Of a stretch of 64,000 bases of DNA, positions 49,401 to 59,065 are shown piece after piece (positions within the stretch are counted from its first letter, which is position 1; each line of letters starts with the position of its first letter). This DNA is from Hyalella azteca (lineage: Eukaryota > Arthropoda > Malacostraca > Amphipoda > Hyalellidae), in NCBI RefSeq assembly GCF_000764305.2, contig NW_025935883.1, forward strand, positions 97,912-161,911, written 5' to 3'. The translations under genes were made by a program, and so were the position numbers. The notes under the pieces were generated by a model, which saw only the letters and a list, made by a program, of their open reading frames with translations, made no database searches and was not told the origin of the DNA.

Positions 49401-52400
49401 ATTGTGCTCGCCATGTCCGTCCGTCCGTCTGTCTGTCTGTCTGTCCACCCGCACGTTTTCGTCGATGAGAAAATACGCTCTCTGTCACTCACTTCAGTGA
49501 GTACTGAGTTATATTTTTTTATCATCCAGTCCACTCGAAGAAAGTAATCATGCGTGTTACGGTGGCCGGTGCGTGTGCTTATGAGAAGTTAGCCTACCAT
49601 GTACCTGTAGAGGATGCATGTACTCTCGTACCTCTACGCTTACATCCCGCGTGCCCCGAGCCACTTATCCCATGTACTCCGAGCCACTTATCTCACGTAC
49701 CCCGAGCCACTCATCCCGCTTACCCTGAGCCACTTATCCCACGTATGCGGTCAACATTTTGCAAACATGCGATCAATATTTTGCAAACATGAGATCAACA
49801 TTTTGCAAACCTTTTTCTGCAGTGCATTTAGTGTGCTATTTATACATTGACCATTATTGTTATTATATTTTACTGAAAAATATTGGCTGTTGACATGCCT
49901 GACCCCCTTTTTTTTATCGTCAAGCTCACTCGAAGGAAGTAATCGTGCGTGTTACGGCGGCGAGTACGTGTGCTTATGAGAAGTTAGCCTACCATGTACC
50001 TCGTGTATGTATTCTCGCGCCTCGAAGCTTACATCTCGCGTACTCCGAGCCACTTATCCAACGTACCCCGAGCCACTTATCCCACGAACCCCGAGCCACT
50101 TATCCCACGTACCCCGAGCCACTTATCCCACGTACCCCGAGCCACTTATCCCACGTACCCCCAGGGCCTCGAGATGGGCCCGTGGCCACTTATCCCACGT
50201 ACCCCAGGCCACTTATCCCACGTACCCCCACGGCCTCGAGATGGGCCCGTGGCCCCACCCCAGACAGCATGAGGAGTTTGGGGCTGTCGAAGGCCCCGGC
50301 GCTGAGGACGATCTCCTTACGCGCGTACACTCGCTTCACCTGCACTCATCAAAATTATTGGGTCATTCTGGGAAAATATTTTGTTTTTGTTCTCTATTTT
50401 TTGTGCTTTTCGCTCCTTTGTGCCTTTGTCGAGCCATATTTAGTTGGTCAGAGTGACCCACACAATGGCAAGCAGTGCATCGCTATTCGATAAATGTCTC
50501 ATTTGTTTCAATGAGTAATAAGTTTTCAATTGCATATTAGATAATAATAAATTAATTTATTTAGTATATTAACGCGCCTTATTATCTTGAATATATCGGA
50601 CTCCGATGGCACGAAGATTCTCGTCGAACAGGATCTGAAAAATTCATGATTAATGTCAATGAAGCTGAATATCCTGGTGGATACGTGCATTAGTTGCCAC
50701 TAATCATTTACATAGAATTATTTGCTCAGATTATGTATTAAATTTAGTGCTTTATCATCTTCATAATTCCATTAACGAATTCTTCATCTTGAATTTTGAA
50801 TAATCAATAAATTTGCGCCAGTTTATTGTAATCAATTAAAATAATTATTTTACGAACAATATGAGATTGACAAATGTATTACGGTTATGGATACTTAGTA
50901 ATTATAAATCTTATCGGTTATTATATTAGTTCATAATTATATAGAATATAATTTTTTGCAAATTACGCATATAGTCACTTGCTATATTAATATAAAGAAA
51001 TTTTGTTTGTATTATCATTCCCAATGTTATTTATGCCAAAACTCATAATAGCATGCCTTACCGTTAATTGACAAAGCATTTGACTTTTGTTTATGACTAC
51101 ATAATGTGTCGTCAATATTATTCCTATCCAGTCTCCGAAGTAACAGTTAATTGACAAAAGATCAACCCTTCGCAACATATAAATCAGCTGTTAAGAATTC
51201 TATTCGTATCAAAATTTGTGTTCCAGAGGGATAAGTCATAAAATTATTCATTCAAATTAAATTCTAGAAATTTGAAGGCCGACCTTGATGACCCGAGAGT
51301 TTGTTTGTAAGCGCAGGTTGGGGCGGTGGAGGTTTGGCTTGAGGAACGCGTCTGCCGACGAGTGGCGCTGTCGCTTGCGAGTGTTCACATCGGGGGCGTT
51401 GAAGCCTGTGAAGCATTAGATATGTTAATGGTCAATGTCAATAGACATTTTTATTCGGTAATAATACCAATTATACATTTTATTTGAGAGTTTGTTAGCT
51501 GAATGTAGACTTTTACTGAAAATATTTATATTTTTTTCACGTATCCCCTTATATACATGAGGCGTTATACTGTTTAGACGGAAATAAAAGATACGCTGCA
51601 CAGTAACTTTTACTAGAAGAATTAGTTATTTCTTTTAAAAAAGCACCTAATTTGTTACACAAAATATCAAAAAGCACCAAATAATAGCGCAAAATATCTT
51701 GCCAATATTTGTTTCGCCATTATAGTCGACCCTCTTGAGGCCGAGCTCCTCCGCGGCGGCGAATATGGCGGGCGTCACGGCGGTGATCCACTCGGTGCTC
51801 TCGATGCTCAGCGGCCCTCCAATGCCGTGGTAGCGCTCTACCAGCCCCCCATAACAGTTATTAATGTATAACTTCAATACATCAACGAATGTTTGTTTTT
51901 GCAATGAAAAAATTATATTCTTCTGTTACTCGATTTCCAGTTGATCACTTTTGAAATTGGCATGCAGGGGAGAGTTGTGGGACCATCTTTGAACTTATGA
52001 CAGCTGCATTGTTCTTATAGAATAATAAGCACAATATATGCAATAATAGTAAACTATATTAATAAATTTTCACTACTACACTACCGTTATAGAAGTTGCC
52101 ATTGTAGTCCTCCATCTTCTTGTAGTAGCGCAGGACCGTCTCGTAGTCCCAGCCCGGGTTACCTAGGGCCGCCCAGCGGTCGAAGTCCCGGCGGCTGCCG
52201 CGGTTGAAGAGCATATAGTTGATGGTGCTGCTTCCCCCCACCACCTTGCCGCGGTGTAGCGGCACTTCCTAAGCCACATCACTTCATAATTTGTAGAATG
52301 TATAATTCATTGTATGATCATGAACGTAAACCATCAACAGTAGCCACAGTAGTTGGGCAAAAAACAATCGCATTCATATCCAAACTGGTTATCTTTTGTC

Positions 52401-55251
52401 GAGACTCTTCCCGTGTCAAGATCTTAAGATTTTAGACGTTATTCGTACCCAATGACAAATTATATTCATACAACGGGCCAACAACGCGATATACTTCATG
52501 CAACATGAAATAAAATTAAGAATTTTTCTTGGTATATTAAAACGCAAATGAAAGTAAAACACGCTATTCATCTTAAAAGCCTCACTCTGTTACGGAAGGC
52601 GAAATGAGAATAATTTTGCGGCGTTGATTTGTAGTGGAAGTTGTACGGGCTTCTCCAGACCAAACCAAAGTTGGAATAACCCGGCACGTAGCTCTCCAGG
52701 GGCGGTGGACTGCCAGCTTCCAAAACCAGGACGTCCCAGGCAGGATTTTCTGACAGCCGCCCGCCCACTGGACTGCCAGCAGATCCCGAGCCCACTGCAC
52801 ACAGCGGGCAGGAACTTATGGTAGCAGTTAATTGTCTATTACTCTCAACACTCACCAATTATACGATTTATACGATTAATAAACTCTTGCACGACTAACG
52901 CTTTTACCTCTTCCCCGACAGATCTGTCGCCAAATCATTTGTTTGGATACAAAAACTGACGTCAGTCAGTCCGCTCACTTTTCTTCCATCACACATTGAG
53001 CTCGCGTTACATCACAGTGCTCGCTCAATTTGTGATGAGTAGTAAAGAATTTCGTTACTACAATGGTTGTTTCATCAAACGACGTTAAGAACCTACTGGA
53101 GCAGTAAAGCCTTTGTGGTGCTCTTAAAATCCAGCATATCCACTATGATGATATTCAACACCACATTAACTGTGATGATATTAAACACCAGTGAACCCTG
53201 TGACGACCTTTAACTGCACTGCACTCACCGTAATGTACTTCAAGCCCAGTACACCCACTGCGATAAATTTCTAGCCCAGTACACCCACTGTGATAAATTT
53301 CAAGCCCAGTACACCCACTGTGATAAATTTCAAGCCAAGTACACCCACTGTGATAAATTTCAAGCCCAGTACTCCCATTTGATAAATTTCAAGCCCAGTA
53401 CACCCACTGTGATAAATTTCGAGCCCAGTACACCCACCTGTCTCTTATACACATCTAGATGTGTATAAGAGACAGGCCCAGTACACCCACCGTGATAAAT
53501 TTCAAGCCCAGTACACCCACTGTGATAAATTTCAAGCCCAGTACACCCACTGTGATAAATTTCTAGCCCAGTACACCCACGTACTGTGATAAATCTCAAG
53601 CCCAGTACACCCACTGTGATAAATTTCAAGCCTAGTACACCCATTGTGATAAATTTCAAGCCCAGTACTCCCATTTGAGAAATTTCAAGCCCAGTACACC
53701 CACTGTGATAAATTTCGAGCCCAGTACACCCACCTGTCTCTTATACACATCTAGATGTGTATAAGAGACAGGCCCAGTACACCCACTGTGATAAATTTCA
53801 AGCCCAGTACACCCACTGTGATAAATTTCAAGCCCAGTACACCCACTGTGATAAATTTCAAGTCCGGTTTACCTACTCTGATACCCTTCATCCTCCCGTA
53901 CAACAACACTGATGATTTTCAACCCCACCACACAATCATGCTCAGTGAGGAAAGTTGTTTTGTGACTTAACCAAATACAATTCTGAATGACGCACTCATT
54001 CTAGTCAGAATTGACGCACCGGTTTTAGACGCACCGGTTCCAAACTAGTTTTTCACAGCAACTTGCCATACTACTAATATCATCACCACGCCCAATTTAC
54101 TAATAATCTTACAGTTCATCCTCCTGAAAACATGAAACTAAAACTCAACACAATTTACAACAATTTCATTCAAAATTTCTTCTTCTACAACCACTTTCAT
54201 GTCTTCTTAATTTTAAAAAATTTACTCGTACATCTGTCACTAAAAAAAGGAGCGAAAAACTACTTGAACTGTGACGGAACAGATCTGTTGCTGACATACA
54301 GCGACGTTTGTCAGCAACAGATACGAATAAAAGGGAGAGGGAAAAAACTCTAAAATACTCGTTATTCGTTACCACATCGTTATTTTTTGCACCACTTTCA
54401 CCGTGCAGCCAAAATCGCTCCATATACTTTCGCAATCACCACTCTTACGTTCAACCCTACCAATGTCACTACAAGTTCACCCGCCTCGCCATGCTCGAAG
54501 ATCTTACCATGTTCTTCCACAACTAATAATTTCATTTTTATCACTATTAATGCCACTACTATTATTATTATTTTCACCATGCATCCTGATCTACCCTTGT
54601 ACTACCACAACTACTACTCTAACTGCAACCACTGATGCCACTACCAATGCTTCCACTACTATCACTTCCACCCTGATCGCACCCTGATCGCTCCATATAC
54701 TACCGTACCTACTCCTCCTACTTCTACCACTGTTTAATGTTACTACATTTTACTGTCGCTCTTCTGCCGCTATTTCTCCTACCGCTACGAGAGTCACCAC
54801 TTCTCCTATCACTGTTAATGCCTCTACTTCTTCTATACCACTGTACGGATGCCACTACTTATTCTCCCACTGTCAACGCCACTACCCCTTCTACCACCAT
54901 AGATGCCACTACCCCTCCTACCACTGTTACGGCCACTAGCTCTTCTACCATGATTGATGCCACTACCTCTTTAACCACTGATAATGCCACTACTTCTTTA
55001 ACCACTACGAATGTCACTACTTCTTTTACCACTGTAAACGCCTCTACTTCTACTATCAATACCTTTTCCACAATTTTCCCTCGCCCTCCACTCACCGACG
55101 ATGAAGTCGACCACTTCGTTGTCGTCGGCAGTTTGGGTGTGGAAGTGCACGTCTGTAAGGAGGAGAGTCGACGAGACGAAGGCGAGGAACCCTGTATAGA
55201 TCGCGTGGATTGTCAGCTGCAGGAGATCAGGCATGATCTGCGATCCTGGTC
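43366..55251 (-). CDS. GMC oxidoreductase gene D, minus strand, lacks e11-e12
   Basis: Divergent paralog, convergent with A-C. Exons in reading order: 55251-55096, 52794-52586, 52268-52085, 51837-51703, 51405-51284, 50634-50578, 50339-50226, 49211-49058, 48611-48451, 48149-47972, 43973-43912, 43445-43366. Motifs: [77 protein letters not shown], stop TAG. Exon lengths match A-C, so boundaries are firm. Three donors are GC, not GT (after e4, e6, e9). No e11 or e12 (catalytic YHPVGTCKM) was found between 43974 and 47971, a stretch full of AT-rich repeats; joining e10 to e13 directly would break the frame. With a normal e11+e12 (223 nt) the protein would be about 605 residues. The terminal exon is split by an intron not present in A-C. 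It could be a pseudogene or a collapsed assembly. Confidence 0.85.
43856..43940 (-). repeat. 28-bp array of gene D e13a donor
   Basis: Three units; on the minus strand each reads ATCATGCCACTCATCACCAC then AG|GTAAGC. The first belongs to the exon; the others lie at about 43884 and 43856. Confidence 0.9.
43912..43973 (-). CDS. Gene D exon e13a
   Basis: 62 nt, acceptor GTGCCAG. Encodes [20 protein letters not shown], then donor GTAAGC in phase 1. The last 22 nt with donor recur twice more downstream at 28-bp spacing. Confidence 0.85.
43980..44560. repeat. Degenerate AT-rich repeat
   Basis: Near 60-bp units with GGAGCCAGTGATGAATTAAA, roughly nine, where gene D e11-e12 might have been. Confidence 0.7.
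45341..46687. repeat. Tandem duplication of about 600-700 bp
   Basis: Unit 1 45341-45942, unit 2 45985-46687, from GGTACCAGCACGCGTCTTCA to GCGTGTAAATTATCTTATAG. Unit 2 has an extra internal GCATCACGCAACAATTATTG section. No coding frame. Confidence 0.88.
47040..47175. repeat. 20-bp repeat
   Basis: Seven copies of TTATTAGACATGGTAATGCA. Confidence 0.85.
47972..48149 (-). CDS. Gene D exon e10
   Basis: 178 nt, acceptor GGCGCAG, donor GTGAGG. Encodes [20 protein letters not shown] and [20 protein letters not shown]. Confidence 0.9.
48451..48611 (-). CDS. Gene D exon e9, GC donor
   Basis: 161 nt, acceptor GTACAG. Encodes [20 protein letters not shown] and [18 protein letters not shown]. By length it ends at CCGCAG, giving donor GCATTG; no GT lies nearby. 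Confidence 0.82.
49058..49211 (-). CDS. Gene D exon e8
   Basis: 154 nt. Encodes [20 protein letters not shown] and [11 protein letters not shown]. Acceptor CGCCAG, donor GTTCGT; ends in phase 1. Confidence 0.88.
49250..50225 (-). repeat. Tandem duplication and 23-bp array of the gene D e7 donor
   Basis: Two longer units (49250-49790, 49795-50170) hold a 23-bp minisatellite; on the minus strand GTACGTGGGATAAGTGGCTC then GGG. One unit includes a second copy of the exon end (CGGGCCCATCTCGAGGCC). The longest clean run abuts the real donor. Confidence 0.85.
49369..49520 (+). mobile_element. Foldback element, copy 3, with paralogous empty site
   Basis: Lies in one unit of a tandem duplication in gene D intron 7. 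The other unit (near 49905-49916) has an uninterrupted T run at the same place. This shows the element inserted after duplication. Confidence 0.8.
50226..50339 (-). CDS. Gene D exon e7, GMC signature 2
   Basis: 114 nt, acceptor GTGCAG, donor GTACGT. Encodes [38 protein letters not shown]. The end of the exon and its donor are repeated in the next intron. Confidence 0.9.
50578..50634 (-). CDS. Gene D exon e6, GC donor
   Basis: 57 nt. Encodes [19 protein letters not shown]; acceptor TTTCAG. The exon must end at AAG by homology, giving donor AAG|GCGCGT. Reading on gives a stop after two codons. Identical in fragment E. Confidence 0.85.
51284..51405 (-). CDS. Gene D exon e5
   Basis: 122 nt, acceptor TCACAG, donor GTCGGC. 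Encodes [20 protein letters not shown] and [15 protein letters not shown]. One silent difference from fragment E. Confidence 0.9.
51703..51837 (-). CDS. Gene D exon e4, GC donor
   Basis: 135 nt, acceptor TGGTAG. Encodes [20 protein letters not shown] and [16 protein letters not shown]. The donor reads G|GCAAGA; phase and length fit A-C exactly, so a GC-AG intron is the best reading. Confidence 0.85.
52085..52268 (-). CDS. Gene D exon e3, GMC signature 1
   Basis: 184 nt (two codons shorter than A-C). Encodes [20 protein letters not shown] and [19 protein letters not shown]. Acceptor GGCTTAG, donor GTAGTG. Confidence 0.9.
52586..52794 (-). CDS. Gene D exon e2, FAD-binding segment
   Basis: 209 nt, acceptor TGTGCAG, donor GTGAGG. 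Encodes [18 protein letters not shown] and [20 protein letters not shown], ending AFRNR. Confidence 0.9.
53438..53475. other. Nextera mate-pair junction adapter, copy 1
   Basis: Perfect 38-bp palindrome, CTGTCTCTTATACACATCT followed by its reverse complement. A library artefact, not genomic. Confidence 0.98.
53734..53771. other. Nextera mate-pair junction adapter, copy 2
   Basis: Same 38-bp adapter in the same repeat context as copy 1. It generates the artefact peptides [11 protein letters not shown] and MCIRDR in open frames here. Confidence 0.98.
54590..55095. repeat. 27-30-bp ACT-rich repeat beside gene D e1 donor
   Basis: Units such as GCCACTACTTCTTTAACCAC. The plus-strand open frame (Thr-rich, [13 protein letters not shown]) is a repeat translation that runs antisense into exon e1. 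Confidence 0.75.
55096..55251 (-). CDS. Gene D exon e1
   Basis: Donor GTGAGT in phase 1 after VVDFIV. Likely start ATG at 55234 ([20 protein letters not shown], hydrophobic, signal or anchor). Alternatively an acceptor ACTCAG at 55252 brings in an upstream exon, in the same phase as C e0-e1. Confidence 0.75.
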
Positions 55252-57045
55252 CTGAGTTCTTACAAAAAATTGTCAAAGAATTCAATATGTTGATTCAAAT
55301 TTTCCAGGCTTTATATTCTGAAAGTTCACTAGCCTTGAGAATTTTCAGATTTCGAACAAAACGTTACATTGAGGTGGCAGAGTTTATTTTTCTGTGAGTT
55401 GAAAAATATCACGCCTTAGCAATCGTTTACAGTTAATGTATGATTAATTTTACCAATAAAATGCGAAGTAATTTTTTTCACATAGTATTTTTTCACAGGG
55501 TGATTCACGGAAACTTCCTGGTTTGAAATTTTAATTAAAAGAAAGAACTATTAAATATATCATTATAATATAAATTTTATTGTAACAGACATTACCTGAA
55601 TAATTCGAATATCACTAGTTTTGAAAATGATATCAGACAAATGACGGCCTCCATTGTCAATGCATTCAGTTAGTCCATTTATGAAGTTCCGTACATCTCG
55701 CGGAAGCATGTGTAGGGTATGTTGGCGATGGCTTGGCGTATGTTGTTCTTCAAATGAGGAAGTGTCCTTGGACAGTTAATTGATTTAAGTTTATTGATTT
55801 AAAATTTGATTTAAGATGGCCGCATAAAAAATCACGCCGAGCCTGATAATGTGTTCAACCACGTGGCAATCGATTTCCGATCAGGAACCCTATCTGAAGG
55901 ACGAGTACGGACCGAGTACAGAATGCTCGTCAAGTAGCGATTATAGAACGGCCATTAGAAAAGTACGTCTCGACAGTAAACGCACGCTGCTCACTTGTCC
56001 GATGCATAGTAACAACTGACTAAACAGGAAACAAAACTTCACGATCTTGCCTTTCATTTGAAATAATTTTCGCCTTTTTCCTACATTATCTGGTTGCTTG
56101 GAGCGAAATACAGATCAGGAAGTTATCGTGAATCTTCTTGTATTAGCGAGCTCGAATGTCTTCCGATTTGCCTCTTTATTTTTTGTGTTACTTAATATTT
56201 ACCAGGTATTCTTACAAAATCGCAATTTTTATGAATGAGAGAAGAAAAATAAAAATGGATTGTTTAATGCTCATATTAAATAATTACTTGACTAAAACGG
56301 CTAAACGGAATTGCCTTCATAAAACTAAACTTTTATTATTATAGAAACAGTAATGGCCCTATCAACAGCAAACGTCTGATTTTATCCCTAATATTAACTG
56401 TAGGATATAAATGCTCAAATTTCATATACAAACAAATGTAGCTATATCGTATTAAACACATGTGGCCTTATAAATGATTATAAAATAAAGCCATATCGTC
56501 TCGAATAAACGCTGCCCCACTATATGCTACAAGAGGGTCACACGTTTTACCACACATAAAGTGAACGCAGTTCATCTCTTTTTCCTCATTTGTGTGCTCC
56601 ACATTATAACGAATCTCCCAATTTACGTGCAATCGTTTTTTCCTGCTTAGAAAAACTCGTCTGCAACCACTCGGCCACCTTCTATAGGGCATGGGATCTA
56701 GCGAGCACTCACCCCATATAGGCATCCGATGTTGAAACATCGATGGTTAAGCGTTATTACAACGAAATCAACTCGAAATCAACCTTGTTTTAAAAAAATC
56801 ATCACGTAATCAACGTTGTTGCGACGAAATATACTCGTTTTCAACGTTTTTTCTACGAGATCCTCGGAATCAACACTATTTCTACGGAATCATTTCGTAA
56901 TCAAATTTGTTTCTGCGCAATTAACTCGTTCTCAACGTTTTTTAATCGAAATGAACACACGCAATTTCCCTGTAAGGTGTAAGAGTCGGGACCAGCGTAT
57001 ATAAAAGTGACGCGACATGGTGATCTCTGGTAGTAGTTTTTAACA

Positions 57046-57122
57046 TATACCTTATACCATATACCGTATACCATATACCATATACCGTATACCGTATACC
57101 ATATACCATATACCACATACCA
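57046..57122. repeat. ATACCRTAT microsatellite
   Basis: Alternating ATACCATAT and ATACCGTAT words, about eight; partly self-complementary. Confidence 0.85.
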
Positions 57123-58129
57123 ATGATATTCTTCATGGTGTGACCGTGAGGTGAAATTTCTACAAACATATTGTTTGTGATTATCAGATGTTTTATGATA
57201 GCCGTGACTTCTTAGCATGACTGGTAAGACTTTTTTTACTAATAATTTCCTGGCATGGATTTTTTTTAAAGAATTAGGACAAGTTCACTTTAGTTTCAGC
57301 GATATCAGTGAGGATGCCAGGATTGCAGCAATGCTAGGTAGGCCTAATATAAGCCTAGGGCCATCATTTAGCGCTACCGGGCGATAACTCCAGCGCACAC
57401 AAGCGTCCCTCCCGACCAGGATATTTCTACTAGCATGGCACAATACCGGCATTAAAAACATCATTATTCTCGAATATTTTTGATCGGTAAATCACGTGTA
57501 ATATATTGTTAATTTTGTCAGCCGCTATTGTGCAATAAAATTTGAATTTCTCAGGTATAAATTACAATGTAATAAATAAATGTGATAAAGAATGAGGTCA
57601 ATAAGATTCCATGACACGTAGTTGAATTTAATATGATATATGATTCAAAGAATTTAATTGGTGACTTACTTAGGCTGGAAAATTTAATCGTGGCGGCTAA
57701 GCAGAGTACCAAAATAATTACCGTGACTCCTCAGTTAAAGTACACGTACCTACCAAGCACAGAAGATTGCACGAATATGCTCTAATCCATGAACAGTTAA
57801 TGCAAATTTTCTTTCAGATATGCTCAACAATCGTGGAATATGCCAGCAACTTGCGTAAATCACATAATTAGATCTTTAACTCATATTGAAGTTTAATTTT
57901 TAATGAGATTCCAATTTCAAGAGGGAAGCACATCCGAGTGATGGCAATATAGCATACAATCGTTGTTTCTTTATAAGAATATTATTTACTTGATTTTAAG
58001 AACATTTATATGGAATAATTCCATGGAACACTTCATGAAAACACGTCTTGGGAACAGTTAGGGACAAATCAATTCATTAATCAAGGGAACAGTTCAAAAT
58101 GGCGTCACACTGATGGGATCAATAAACAG

Positions 58130-58700
58130 ATTATACATAACAGTTTAGAACAATAAGACAGTTTATACATAACACGACAGAGACGGAACACTTGCAGCGC
58201 TGGAACAAGGGAACAGTTTACACATAACACTACAGAGACGGAACACTTGCAGCGCTGGAGCAAGGGAACATTTTATACATAACACCACAGAGACGGAACA
58301 CTTGCAGCGCTGGAACAAGGGAACATTTTATACATAACACCACAGAGACGGAACACTTGCAGCGCTGGAACAAGGGAACAGTTTACACATAACACTACAG
58401 AGACGCTTGCAGCGGCGCAACAAGGGAACAGTTTATACATAACACCACAGAGACGGGAACACTTGCAGCGCTGGAACAAGGGAACAGTTTATACATAACA
58501 TCTCAGAGACGATAACAATAGCAGCGCTGGAACAAGGGAACAGTTTATTCATAACACGACAGAGACGGGAACACTTGCAGCGCCGAAACAAGGGAACAGT
58601 TTATACATAACACCACAGAGACGGGAACACTTGTAGCGCCGCAACAAGGGAACAGTTTATACATAACACCACAGAGACGGGAACACTAGCAGCGCTGGGA
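58130..58700. repeat. 57-bp minisatellite
   Basis: About ten units of CTGGAACAAGGGAACAGTTT plus ATACATAACACCACAGAGAC and GGGAACACTTGCAGCG. The Cys-rich minus-strand frame across it is a repeat artefact. Confidence 0.9.
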
Positions 58701-58907
58701 CAGGTCAGACCACAACTGTCCGTCAGTTGGCAGTGCGAAGGCAGCTTCTGCAACCTCTCCATGTCATCAGTTATGGGGTGCGTGAAAAAACTTATGCGGT
58801 GACCTGCACTTGTAGTGCAGAGTTCTTATATAGGGAGCTACCTTCCCTTAGCTGGATGTTAGGTCAGTGACCTTTTATGAGATAGGTATTGTTTTTTACA
58901 TAATTTT

Positions 58908-59065
58908 TTGCGCATATTCTCATTCATGGAAAAAATGCTCTATTGTGCTCACCATGTCTGTCCGTCTGTCTGTCTGTCTGTCTGTCCGTCCGTGACTTCA
59001 CGTTTTCTTTGACGACAAAATGCGCTCTCTGTCACTCACTGCAGTGAGTACCGAGTTATATTTTT
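58908..59065 (+). mobile_element. Foldback element, copy 4
   Basis: Diverged left arm (TGCGCATATTCTC), GTCT run, then AAAATGCGCTCTCTGTCACT and CACTGCAGTGAG. Confidence 0.7.

Larger units (their letters stand above)
50571..51579. repeat. Segmental duplication, copy 1 (gene D e5-e6)
   Basis: Matches 61371-62602. Both ends are sharp (AACGCGCCTT to ACTGTTTAGAC). The part upstream of e5 (51406-51579) is identical; the e5-e6 intron is diverged and shorter here. Confidence 0.88.
53220..53880. repeat. 30-bp minisatellite in gene D intron 1
   Basis: About twenty units of CCCAGTACACCCACTGTGAT plus AAATTTCAAG. Around two adapter copies a stretch of near 290 bp is repeated almost exactly, so the array length is unreliable. 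Confidence 0.9.

Noticed and set aside
49945..50493. 182-codon plus-strand frame with repeated [15 protein letters not shown]
   Set aside because: Antisense of gene D e7 and its 23-bp donor repeat.
53360..53970. Open frames of repeated [10 protein letters not shown] or [10 protein letters not shown]
   Set aside because: Minisatellite translations interrupted by adapter-derived residues.
54737..55255. 172-codon Thr/Ser-rich open frame on the plus strand, mucin-like
   Set aside because: It is an ACT-rich tandem repeat in frame and then runs antisense through gene D exon e1; no start, splice or signal features.
57046..57122. Regular spaced palindromic words suggesting an array of regulatory sites
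   Set aside because: A simple ATACCRTAT microsatellite with no spacers; nothing CRISPR-like or operator-like.
58273..58479. Repeated CKCSRLCGVMYK-type frame
   Set aside because: Translation of the 57-bp minisatellite.
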